Shown here: positions 1-9,305 of the stretch, in pieces
Layout: each line of letters opens with the position of its first letter
Position numbering within the stretch: position 1 is the stretch's first letter
NCBI GenBank assembly: GCA_032622095.1
Contig: CP136067.1
Location: 128,109,990-128,173,989 of the forward strand
From: Siphonodentalium dalli
Lineage: Eukaryota; Mollusca; Scaphopoda; Gadilida; Siphonodentaliidae
Reading direction: 5' to 3'
DNA: 64,000 nucleotides
The notes under the pieces: model-generated
Seen by the model: only the letters and a program-made list of their open reading frames with translations
Told to the model about the DNA's origin: nothing
The model's database searches: none
Made by a program: the position numbers and the translations under genes

Positions 1-357
1 TGTGGACCTGGGGACTGAGCTATGCATGGGACATTATTGGTTATGATTTATATGCCAGGATAGTTTTTACTCTCCATAGTAGCTGTTTATTTTTCCCACC
101 AAAATCAGGGGGGTAGTACAAAATTTGCAGGAAGGTAAGCCGTTTTTTTTGCATTTGGCATTTTCGGGGACCCACCACCACTAAACCTGGCAACAACAAA
201 AAATGTACTCCAAATTTTTTGACACCCACCCCCCCCCCCCAAATTTCACTAAATTTGGTCTAAAACTGCATAAAACTCTACTGATGTCACTTATATGACT
301 GGGGATTATCTCAATAGTTCCAAGAACGGTTAATAATATTTTATAAATTGCTGATCA
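1..357. other. Intergenic stretch with poly-C tract
   Basis: No gene or recognisable element is visible. A run of about 12 C residues lies at 229-240. Short open frames here have no family resemblance. Confidence 0.5.
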
Positions 358-1440
358 TCTGCAAACCTAGGCCATTGTGCAGGATATACACAATTTCATA
401 ATTTCTAACTATTTCCTGATTAGTCTGTCGACCAGCCCATTATCTAACATTTTCCATACCACTTGTGTTAGTCTACTAGAGCAACTTACTTCTATTATAC
501 TAAACTAGCTGAAACAGGCTCCCTTCTGGAGCCTATATTCAGCGTCGTAGATACCGTCCTGTGGCCCCCTTTGTGGGACTTCGCGCACATTTTGATCTTA
601 GACAGAGCTTTTATTGAGTGGGGGCTCTTTGTGCGCTTCAAGCACATTTTTATCATTGAAACATTTTGATTTATATATATTGTATTATTTATTTATTTTT
701 AGATTTAATTCCTTGGCTCAATTTAACATAACCAATTTTTTTTTTAATTAAATATTTTGAAAAACTAACCATTATAACATCTGCCAGTGTAATCCAAGTC
801 ACCAAACCAAATTTGGTTGAACTCCGTCCAGGGGTCTGAGAGAAAACTCAGGACAGATCTACTCGTTTATATATAGATGGCAAGCAGTCACAGCACTATA
901 CCAGACTTGGATACTTCAGATCTTGTGAGAGATCATCTGAGTTGATAGACATGCAAATAATTCAGTGATTGGCTTGATGCCCTGATGAGATATTTTCTAC
1001 CCACTGATAGTCACATTAATGTTTGAGACAGTTGCTCGCTCTTTTTCCATGCACACAATAATCTAGGCATTAGTTACATAGGACAAGTTTATTTATATAT
1101 GCAAACTTAGGTCATTGTACAGGATACACACAATTCCATAATTTCTAACCATTTCCCGATTAGTCTGTCAAACAGCCCATTATCTAGCTTCTAGCATTAG
1201 GCCTTAACACTTTTGTTAGTCTACTGGTGCAACTTCTGTTATAATAAATGATATTTTAGGTGTTGTGAGAGTAACATATCATATGAGTTGATAGACATGC
1301 AAATAATTCACTGATTGGCTTGATGCACATATGATCAGTGTGATGACAGTTACATTCTAGCCATTGATAATCACATTATTGTTTGAGACAGCTGTTCGCT
1401 CTTTTTCCTTTCACACAATGATCTAGGCTTTATTTACATC
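358..1440. repeat. Tandem duplication of ~345 bp, one copy interrupted
   Basis: The segments at 358-504 and 918-1090 reappear in the same order and orientation at 1099-1255 and 1261-1437. They share stretches such as GATAGACATGCAAATAATTC and TTTGAGACAG. In the second copy the two halves are almost adjacent; in the first they are separated by about 0.4 kb, most of it the element at 505-880. This reads as a tandem duplication followed by an insertion into one copy. Confidence 0.7.
505..880 (+). mobile_element. Short non-coding retroelement-like insertion
   Basis: This segment sits in the first copy of the 358-1440 duplication and is missing from the second. It starts CTAGCTGAAACAGGCTCCCTT and ends with the ACCAAATTTGGTTGAACTCC / TTTATATATAGAT pattern. 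That layout (CTAG start, GC-rich hairpin-like head, a 'caaattt...gagaa' tail, then TATATA) resembles the A and B repeats at 4.3-7.7 kb and, from general knowledge, the 3' ends of RTE-type LINEs and their SINEs. No coding capacity was seen. The family assignment is inference. Confidence 0.45.
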
Positions 1441-2480
1441 AAGAACGTTTATTTATTTCAGTATTACATTTCTCTAAGCTGCTTTCCGAAGGGTGTCGGG
1501 AAGGATTTTTTTCACCACACCGTCCCATATCCAACATGCCATAGCTTAATATCATCTCCACTAAGGCCCATATGAGGACCCAGTAACATAAATATTGTGT
1601 TTTTGCTGTTATAAATTTAAACTGTAAAAATGTCAAATTAGGGCACAAAAGGTCTTTAGTAAAAAATTAGCATGAGGATGTAAAAACGTGTTTTTGTCCC
1701 TCGGGCAACCCCCCTGCCAAAATGGTAATCTGTGCCTCAGGACGCAACCTCGAAAACTTGGAATCTATATGCACGGACCTCGGCTGAAACATATCGCCCG
1801 ATCCGAATCTTACTTCACCTTACATGGCACCATATCGGACAGAAACCTTCATCTATAACATAGATACATTAACAGATAACCCATGCAAGATCGTATACGC
1901 ACGGTCGTTTAGGGATAACAAAATTGTCGTCATAATATACCCGGTAACACTTGAAACGACCAGGAATTGTAGAAACATGATATTTATATATCCAATAAGA
2001 CGATTCGATTTCAATAATGATGATTGGCGAAACTTTTGTTTCTCCATGTGAGGCAAACTTAAAGTGATATGAACCACTCTGGTAGGGTGATTAAACAGAA
2101 ATGGAGATTAACCTTGCTCGAGTTAGTAAATTTTACAAATACTATATCCAAATTGACAACACAAACCGTCATTCTTATATATTAATTAAATGCAGTGGCT
2201 CTCGATGGCGAAATCGTTTTCGTTAGTTTATAGCCGATTGTTGCCTCCCGAATAGCGAAGTAAATATTTACAATTGAGCGTTGTTCGGACCATGTTTTCT
2301 ATGCAGTGGTACTGTCGATTTGCTTAATATTGTCGGCGATGTTAGTAGAATGCTACATTCATCCAGTTGGCATAGCGCCTGAATACTAACTTATCAGTTT
2401 CGTTCATCGGAACAAGTCCATGTTATGTATTTAATCCAGAGAGCGCTAAACGACTTTGCGATAACTCAACGAACGACAGC
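1441..2480. other. Unassigned sequence
   Basis: No gene or repeat unit recognised. Overlapping open frames at 1824-2077 on both strands are short, unlike any known family, and probably chance. Confidence 0.4.
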
Positions 2481-2560
2481 GTTTGATCGAGGCCTTATTT
2501 TATTCGAGGTAAATTCATCCATGACAGAAATAATCGTAGAAATCGTCTGACTATAGTATT
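2481..2560 (-). pseudogene. Relic of a second fucosyltransferase 3' end
   Basis: About 65 bp on the minus strand resemble the end of the fucosyltransferase exon at 3117-4069 and its first 3'UTR bases. On the plus strand, TATTCGAGGTAAATTCATCC here corresponds to CATTCGAGGCCAATCCATCC there. In the frame matching the intact C-terminus (FCPGWIGLE then stop), the TGG tryptophan codon reads TGA and a terminal stop codon is still in place. The rest of the catalytic exon cannot be found in the ~0.5 kb on its upstream side (higher coordinates), before the neighbouring gene's 3'UTR. It looks like a truncated tandem duplicate. Confidence 0.6.
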
Positions 2561-2904
2561 ATCTGCTCTGTGAATTAAAGGCCCACTTAATTTCGAGTCA
2601 CCGATTATGTTTTTTATAGTGACTTTATATACGGCTTTAATAACAATATATGCCATAAAATATGATTAAAATAATATAGCTCATCACTATTTGAAACATC
2701 TGTGTCTCAGAAGATGCCCACAGAGAGATAGAAAGCTGCTGAGATCATAGAATAACTTCCCCCTTTGGCTCCCAGAATGCTACAGAATTCAAACTATTTG
2801 AATGGAAGTGTAAGAACTCTCTTTAATATATAGCGTTATTCCCCCTGCATTGAAAATAATACTGCTTTTTACTGCAATCTAGATGACAAAACGCGTTGGC
2901 AACT
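2561..2904. other. Spacer between pseudogene and fucosyltransferase 3'UTR
   Basis: AT-rich sequence in which no further fucosyltransferase similarity or other element could be recognised. Confidence 0.4.
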
Positions 2905-2924
2905 CAACAAAAACATCTCCACAG

Positions 2925-2930
2925 TTTATT
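2925..2930 (-). other. Candidate poly(A) signal of fucosyltransferase gene
   Basis: TTTATT on the plus strand is AATAAA on the minus strand, about 190 bases past the stop codon at 3117. It is followed on the minus strand by a G/T-rich run (GTGGAGATGTTTTTGTTG), as expected for cleavage and polyadenylation. This would give a 3'UTR of roughly 0.2 kb. Confidence 0.5.
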
Positions 2931-3116
2931 ACACTGTATAAGTTGATAATACAATGTGTTGGAGCTGCCTCTTTGAAATGGTATATAATATGGCATAAAT
3001 TTTATATAATGTAATCTGGGGGTTCGAAAACTAAGTGGACCTTTAAGTGTAAAGAAATTAAACTGCATTTGTTCTTCAAAGAATGTCAACGTGTATTACG
3101 TGATCACGGCCTTGTT

Positions 3117-4069
3117 TCATTCGAGGCCAATCCATCCAGGACAGAAATGGTCTGACATATCTTCCGAAAAGCAGCGTCTGACATGAGTGCCTTCCGCTGC
3201 CGGGTGTTTATAATAAATTGTCAGGCCACCCGATAAGTACCCTCCCCACCACCCAAACGCCCCTACACTCATGATCACGTGATCACACATCGTCAATAGA
3301 GCCAGATCGACGGGACCCGGGAAGTTCTCCTTTATGAAGGTCACGTTATTTAGCATTAGGTTCTTGTTTGTCCATTGTTTATCGTCAGTTGCTACGAGGA
3401 ACACAACACGTGTGAATTTTTTACGCATCAAACTGATGGCACGGATGAAATAATCTCTCGAAGGAAGCTGAAATCCATCATTTCGTGCCCCGCTAGTGGC
3501 CTTATCTCCTCTCCTAACATGAATTCCAACAACTGTTAAATCTTTAACTCCATTCCATTTGTTAGTGTTCCGATGTTTGTACATGTATTCCTCCGCCCGC
3601 TGACGGATCTTAGACTTGAATACAAACTGTCGTCTGATTTCTTTGTCAGCGTTAATGAAATATTTCCATGACTGAAGCCCTGAGTAAATTTCATAGCTTC
3701 CATTATTCTTTATCGTCTCCAGGTTCTCACTATATCCACACGGTGTTGTTTCTTTTATTTGTTTGTAGCGAGGACATAGTCGCTGACCTTGTTTCTCTGC
3801 CTCGATACTCTCAAAAACATTGAATAAGGCAGAACTTGGCGGTAGTGCGACTTTAAAATTATTTGCTTTAGCAATTCCATACATCGAAGCATATTGAAAC
3901 ATATTGTTACCGAGCATCCCGGAAGGGTTAATGCACAGGAAATTCCGCGTGACGACATGATCATACATGTATATCACCTGTGTACGATTTGGCATTATGT
4001 TATAAACCAGATCCGGCGTTAAACTCCAAGCCATGGCCGACATTGTAACGACGAAAACTCCCACACAAC
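3117..4069 (-). CDS. Galactoside alpha-1,2-fucosyltransferase-like, last exon (GT11)
   Basis: This large exon encodes about 316 residues of a glycosyltransferase family 11 protein. The family transfers fucose from GDP-fucose to galactose as type II membrane enzymes of the Golgi. Visible, counting from the TTG at 4079: a hydrophobic N-terminal stretch (residues 5-20), then a stem; the family N-terminal motif GMLGNNMFQYAS (54-65); the donor-site motif HVRRGD (187-192); and a C-terminal motif from DLALLTMCDHVIMS to GAFGWWGGYL (258-282). Potential N-glycosylation sites are NRT, NGS and NVT. The length is close to vertebrate FUT1/FUT2 (about 340-365). The open frame runs 5' through a splice acceptor and its first 'start' is TTG, so the true initiator is either an upstream exon or an internal ATG (residue 13 or 16). 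The upstream exon was not found. No frameshift or stop interrupts the domain, so the exon looks functional. The exact acceptor specificity cannot be told. Confidence 0.88.
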
Positions 4070-4098
4070 CTGGAAACAATCGAGAAAAATAATTATAT
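4070..4098 (-). other. 3' splice acceptor of fucosyltransferase exon
   Basis: On the minus strand a T-rich tract (TTATTTTTCTCGATTG) runs into TTTCCAG just before the exon starts GTTGTGTGGG. The AG is at 4071-4070. This marks an intron whose 5' side lies at higher coordinates. Confidence 0.7.
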
Positions 4099-4175
4099 TA
4101 CAATTTCAATTCAATTCATTTATTTCTCACTCCCTTAATAAATGTATGGAGATGATTATATGTGTACAATATTTA
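4083..4175 (-). repeat. LINE/SINE-type 3' tail (AATAAATGAATTGAATTG)
   Basis: Read on the minus strand, this ends GTGAGAAATAAATGAATTGAATTG. It matches a plus-strand copy at 9225-9305 that ends AATGAGAATAAATGAATTGAATTG. A short-repeat tail after a common 3' sequence is typical of CR1/L2-like LINEs. It lies in the intron, directly against the splice acceptor tract. No coding part is attached. Confidence 0.5.
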
Positions 4176-4263
4176 CATATATACCTTCCTAATCTAATTA
4201 AATTCCATTATAATGTGTCGTATTAATATAAATAGCCGGCGATATAAATGTTTGTCTTTTGTA

Positions 4264-4266
<3 letters not shown>

Positions 4267-4298
<32 letters not shown>
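4267..4298. repeat. (TA)n microsatellite
   Basis: About 16 TA dinucleotides, immediately before the first A-type repeat unit. Confidence 0.9.
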
Positions 4299-5027
4299 TA
4301 GCAGGTGGACCCGACTTCGTCCGGGCTGTTTCCCCTCTGCTTTTCGGCGAATTGCGTGACTTGACCTTGAATTGTCCATTTTGAAGGTCAAGGTCAGGTG
4401 GGGGTCACGATCTGACCCGTCCAAAACACTGCCCGGACAAAAGTACCCAACAAAAGTACCCGTCGAAATCCATTCGGTTTTACATTATTTAACCTCGAAT
4501 TGATCATTTTGAAGGTCAAGGTCAGGTGGGGTCACGATCTGACCCGGCCAAAGTACCCGTCGAAATCCATCCGGTTTTACCCGATTTGACCTCGAATTGA
4601 TCATTTTGAAGGTCAAGGTCAGATCGGGGTCACGATTTGACCCGTCCAAAACACTCAGTGGACAAAAGTAACCATGTGTATCAAATTTCGTCGAAATCAC
4701 ATCAAAATTCGCGATTTGACCTTGAATTGACCCGATTTCAAGGTCACGTTGCACGGGTAAAATAATAGGCCTACGACACTCCCCAAACGAAAGTATCCCT
4801 AGACACTAATTTTCATCGAAATCCCGTGATACTCGGGCGTTCGACATTGAAACGACCCGATTTCAAGGTCAATGTCACGTCGCACGGGCAAATTAACAGG
4901 CCCATGCCACTCCCCGACCGAAAGTACCCCCACATACCAAGTTTCATCGAAATCGGCTCGGCCGTTTCGAGACCATAGCGAACACACAGACAGACAGAAA
5001 CACATATTTCCCAAAATATATAATAGA
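4298..5027 (+). mobile_element. A-type repeat unit 1
   Basis: It begins ACTAGCAGGTGGACCCGACT and ends in (ACAG)n followed by AAAATATATAATAG, where the next unit starts. The interior is an irregular series of ~100-130-bp modules, each with TTGAAGGTCAAGGTCA-like sequence, a CACGATTTGACCCGTCC block and an AAATTTCGTCGAAATC or AGTTTCATCGAAATC block. The final part (AAATCGGCTCGGCCGTTTCGAG, then a short-repeat tail) resembles the 3' ends of RTE-clade LINEs and related SINEs. No transposase or reverse transcriptase is encoded, and open frames through it are by-products of the repeat. Confidence 0.7.
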
Positions 5028-5061
5028 CTAGCCGATGAGCCCGACGTTGTCCGGGCTATTC

Positions 5062-5400
5062 AAAAACCAAATTTCAAGTCGACAGCTCCACCCGTTTCCG
5101 AGATCTCGTCTGCGCATGCGCGAAGCTGGCGTCGCACGGGCTCGGCGAACCGATAAAATTCGTATCCGGGGCAAGATACATTAATATACCAAATTCCAAG
5201 TCGATAGCTCCACCCGTTTCCGAGATCTCGTCTGCGCATGCGCGAAGCTGGCGTCGCACGGGCTCGGCGACCCGATAAAATTCGTATCCGGGGCAAGATA
5301 CATTCACATAGCAAATTTCAAGTCGATAGCTCCACCCGTTTCCGAGATCTCGTCTGCATGCTCTGCACGGGCGTCGCACGGGCTCGCCAATACGACAACG
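5062..5400 (+). repeat. 122-bp tandem array, ~2.7 copies
   Basis: The block TTTCAAGTCGATAGCTCC ... CCGATAAAATTCGTATCCGG recurs at 5071, 5193 and 5315, a period of 122 bp. Each copy carries the palindromic TGCGCATGCGC (degenerate in the last). Confidence 0.85.
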
Positions 5401-5476
5401 ACGACCGCCTGGTCATACTACAGACACATACCAAGTTTCGTCCCGATCGGTCGAGAATCGTAGATTTGTATTAATG

Positions 5477-5517
5477 ACAGACAGACAAACAAACAGACAG
5501 ACAGACAGACAGACAGA
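5477..5517. repeat. (ACAG)n microsatellite tail
   Basis: Imperfect GACA/CAGA repeats form the 3' tail of B-type unit 1. Confidence 0.85.
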
Positions 5518-5538
5518 GGTCTTCAAAATATATATGAG

Positions 5539-6297
5539 ACTAGCAGGTGGACCCGACTTCGTCCGGGCTGTTTCTCCTCTGCTTTTCGGCGAATTGCGCG
5601 ATTTGACCTTGAATTGTCCATTTTGAAGGTCAAGGTCGGGTGGGTCACGATTTGACCGGTCCAAAACACTGCCCGGACAAAAGTACCCGTCGAAATCTAT
5701 CAGGTTTTACCAGATTTTGAGAGTGAAGGTCAATCGAAGGTCACGGTCACGCCGCACGGGCATTCGGGTGTGACGAAATTGCTCAGCGCTTCATACTACC
5801 CGTTTCCACCAAATTCGGTGGAAAATCGGCTCAGCGGATCCCGAGATATAAGTTCAAGGTCACTCGGAGGTCGAGGTCACGCCGCACCAACAGACAGATG
5901 TGTCCGTGTTACTCATGGGGTCAACCTACACCAACACCCCAAAAATGGGAGAAATCGGCCCAGCGGATCCCGAGATACGGTTTCAAGGTCATTTGAAAAG
6001 TCAAGGTCACGCCACACGGGCATCCGGACGCGACGAAATGGCTCGGCACCTCACACTGCCCCCACATACCAAATTTGGTCCAAATCGGCCCAGCAGAATC
6101 CGAGCTACAGGTTGAAGGTCACCGGTTTGAAGGTCAATGTCACGCCGCACGACAAATGGACGGGCCCATGTTCGTTCCCGGGTCGAATTACGTGTCCGTA
6201 CCAAGTTTGGTCGAAATCGGTTCAGCCGTGTTCGAGTCCATCGCGAACACACACACACTCACACACAAACACACATATCTTCCAAAATGGATAATAG
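5539..6297 (+). mobile_element. A-type repeat unit 2
   Basis: Same head as unit 1 (ACTAGCAGGTGGACCCGACT). The interior differs in module order and carries extra CAGCGGATCCCGAGATA blocks. It ends in (CACA)n and CAAAATGGATAATAG. Lies head-to-tail between the two B units. Non-coding. Confidence 0.7.
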
Positions 6298-6971
6298 ACT
6301 AGCCGATGAGCCCGACGTTTTCCGGGCTATTCAAAATCCAAAATTCAAGTCGATAGCTCTACCCAGCCCGACGTTGTCCGGGCTATTCAAAAACCAAATT
6401 TCAAGTCGATAGCTCTACCCGTTTCCGAGACCTGGTCTGCGCATGCGCGAAGCTGGCGTCGCACGGGCTCGGCGACCGATAAAATTCGTATCCGGGGCAA
6501 GATACATTCACATACCAAATTTCAAGTCGATAGCTCTACCCGTTTCCGAGATCTGGTCTGCGCATTGCGCGAAGCTGGCGTCGCACGGGCTCGGCGATCC
6601 GATAAAATTCGTATCCGGGACAAGATACATTCACATACCAAATTTCAAGTCGATAGCTCCACCCGTTTCCGAGATCTGGTCTGCGCATGCACGAAGCTGG
6701 CGTCGCACGGGCTTGGCGACCCGATAAAATTCGTATCCAGGGCAAGATACATTCACATAGCAAATTTCAAGTCGATAGCTGCACCCGTTTCCCAGATATG
6801 GTCTGCGCATGCGCGAAGCTGGGGTCGCACGAGATCGGCGACCCGATAAAATTCGTATCCGGGGCAAGGTACATTCACATAGCATCCACCCGTTTCCGAG
6901 ATCTCGTAGATTTGTATAAATGATATACATACAGACAGACAGACAAACAGAGGTCTTCAAAATATATATGA
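6298..6971 (+). mobile_element. B-type repeat unit 2
   Basis: Starts ACTAGCCGATGAGCCCGACG. The head block is partly duplicated (AGCCCGACGTTGTCCGGGCT recurs at 6365-6384). It holds a larger 122-bp array than unit 1 and ends in ACAGACAGACAGACAAACAG and ATATATATGAG. Confidence 0.7.
6384..6905 (+). repeat. 122-bp tandem array, ~4.3 copies
   Basis: Anchors (ATTTCAAGTCGATAG) lie at 6398, 6519, 6642 and 6764, periods of 121-123 bp, with a shortened last copy. Same unit as the array at 5062-5400. Confidence 0.85.
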
Positions 6972-7720
6972 GACTAGAAGGTGACCCGACTTCGTCCGGG
7001 CTTTGAGCTTGAATTGTCTATTTTGAAGGCCAAGGTCAAGTGGGGTCACGATTTGACCCGTCCAAAACACTGCCCGAACTAAAGTACCCGACAAAAGTAC
7101 CCGTCGAAATTCTTCCGGTTTTAACCGATTTGACCTTGAATTGATAATTTTGAAGGTCAAGGTCAGGTCGGGGTCACGATTTGACCCGTCCAAAACACCC
7201 AGTGGACAAAAGTAACCCTATGTATAAAATTTCGTCGAAATACCATCAAAATTGGCGATTTGACCTTGAATTGACCCGATTTCAAGGTTAAGGTCACGTC
7301 GCACGGGCAAATTAATATGCTTATGCGACTCCCCACACGAAAGTATCCCCACATACTAAGTTTCATCGAAATCCCGTAATATGCGCGTTTGACCTTGAAA
7401 TGACCCGATTTCAAGGTCAAGGTCACGTCGCACGGGCAAATTAAACGGTTTATGTCACTCCTCGGCCGAAAATACACCCACATACCAAGTTTCATCGAAA
7501 TCCCGTGATATTCGGGCGTTTAATCCTAGAAGGTGACCCAACTTCGTCAGGGCTTTGACCTTAAATTGACCAATTTGAAGGTCAAGGTCAGGTGGGGTCA
7601 AACACCAACACCCCAAAAATGGTGGAAATCGGCCCAGCGGATACCGAGATACCCTATGCATCAAATTTCGTCCGTAAAAATCCGCCAGTTTAACCCGATT
7701 TGATTTCCACTCAAGTATAT
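6972..7720 (+). mobile_element. A-type repeat unit 3, rearranged
   Basis: Starts ACTAGAAGGTGACCCGACTT. A second head-like block (CTAGAAGGTGACCCAACTTC) begins at 7526, so a further partial copy is joined or nested here. The 3' end lacks the usual short-repeat tail and passes into unrelated sequence near 7720. Confidence 0.6.
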
Positions 7721-8109
7721 AAACGCGCCTCATATACACACGCTCATCAAGTTAATTATCAAGTTTCAACGTAAAGATAAATTACCATCGGTGCCAGAGA
7801 TATCGCCAAGACGTCTGAAACAGTCAAATGCATCGGCCGGTTAAGCGTTAACGTGATCTAACGTTATGACCTCTAGCGACGTCATAGAAGTTACGCATTG
7901 TTTTTATCCTGATGGAAGATAGTACCACTTCTTCTTGATAATTGAGGCAGATAACTAAAACGGATACATACGCATTATATATCGTTGGAAAGAGGAAACA
8001 CGAAAGATTCTCACAGTGTCATTATTATGACTGGCATTTTATTATTCGCGCTGTATCGAATCGATTTGTAAGCACCGAACTCAAATGAAAGTCCCGTAAC
8101 ACAGCGTAA

Positions 8110-8244
8110 AAACAGATTTGACCACGGCACGTGAAAAGTTGACCTCGGATCTGAAAATCAATAGGCCTATGTCACCCCTCGGCCGAAAATACCCCCACAT
8201 ACCAAGTTTCATCGAAATCGGGTCGGCCGTTTTCGAGTTCATCA

Positions 8245-8292
<48 letters not shown>

Positions 8293-8325
8293 AACATATC
8301 TTCCAAAATATATAATAGATATTTC
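8110..8325 (+). mobile_element. Truncated A-type 3' end with (CA)n tail
   Basis: AATAGGCCTATGTCACCCCT to AAATCGGGTCGGCCGTTTTCGA matches the last ~120 bp of A unit 1. A (CA)n run of about 26 units (8246-8297) and CCAAAATATATAATAG follow. It is a solo 3' fragment, the usual product of 5'-truncated retrotransposition. Confidence 0.6.
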
Positions 8326-9224
8326 ACACCTAAACAAGTAGTAGAATTCATCGCCAACTCTTGACGAAGAGCATAGCGTGCAAATGCGATCTTCGAGATC
8401 AATGCCTTGCCATCTACCCACCTCAACTGACTTTGAATTTTGTTTTTAAAATTTAAATATCCTCAACGTGATGTAAGTTTGCGATCTAAGTCCGGCGAAG
8501 ACTAGAATGTTACTTTACTATCATTGTGTTACTGACCACAGCTCATAACACAGCTCATAATACACTCACATTGGTACAGTTAGGCTAGTCCCCACATGTT
8601 ACTTGAGATACATCGACATCATCGAATCCAAGGAACAATTAACATTGTCAAAACAAAAAGCGCCCACATAACAAGCGAAACAATAGAGCAAAATTTGTAT
8701 TAATCAGACATGTACGGAGACACCAGCACAATTGATCACCAGTGTTCACCGAAAGATTTATTGGCCATTATTTTGGTCAAATCTGATTATTATTTTTCAC
8801 CAACTTAAAACAACTTTGCCAAATTAAATCCTCATGTTTAATGAATATTTTTATTTAACATCTAACCTTCTATATATATAATGATTGTGGAGTGTATTTT
8901 GATAATGTTCTAGTTCATATATGTTTAATAAGCTCATGTCGTAGTCTCCTTTCTATTATAGTATTGACCTGGTGTGTTCTATTCTGGATCTATCGAATTT
9001 GCGAGAGCTTAAGTGTATACTTTGTGAGGACTTGTCACGCTTATTTCCAAAAATGCGCATCATGCAACCAGACTATTCTGATTCCCATGCACCAAAATGT
9101 TTCATTTGCAACCCTGTTGGAATTTTCTAAAAATTTCCGACAGGTTATAATAAATGTATAACTTAACGAATATTACACTAATCCTACAGGCCGGGGTCCA
9201 TCCAAACCGGGTCTAAGGGGGCGT
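8326..9224. other. Unassigned sequence
   Basis: No gene or repeat recognised. An 89-codon open frame at 8892-9161 has a hydrophobic start but no family features and is probably chance. Confidence 0.4.
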
Positions 9225-9305
9225 TTGTGTGTACATATCTGTATATACTTAATATATTTATCTCAATGCCTTTGTTAAGGAAATGAGAATAAATGAATTG
9301 AATTG
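9225..9305 (+). repeat. LINE/SINE-type 3' tail
   Basis: Plus-strand counterpart of 4083-4175, ending AATAAATGAATTGAATTG. No coding region precedes it. Confidence 0.5.

Larger units (their letters stand above)
5028..5538 (+). mobile_element. B-type repeat unit 1
   Basis: It begins ACTAGCCGATGAGCCCGACG with a short GC-rich inverted repeat (AGCCCGACGTTGTCCGGGCT) and ends in (CAGA)n plus ATATATATGAG. The interior is a 122-bp tandem array. Unlike the A type it has no AAGGTCA motifs. It lies head-to-tail between A-type units 1 and 2. Confidence 0.7.

Noticed and set aside
5060-6960. Many 70-170-codon frames on both strands
   Set aside because: They follow the tandem repeat period and have no conserved protein motifs; they are by-products of the A/B repeats.
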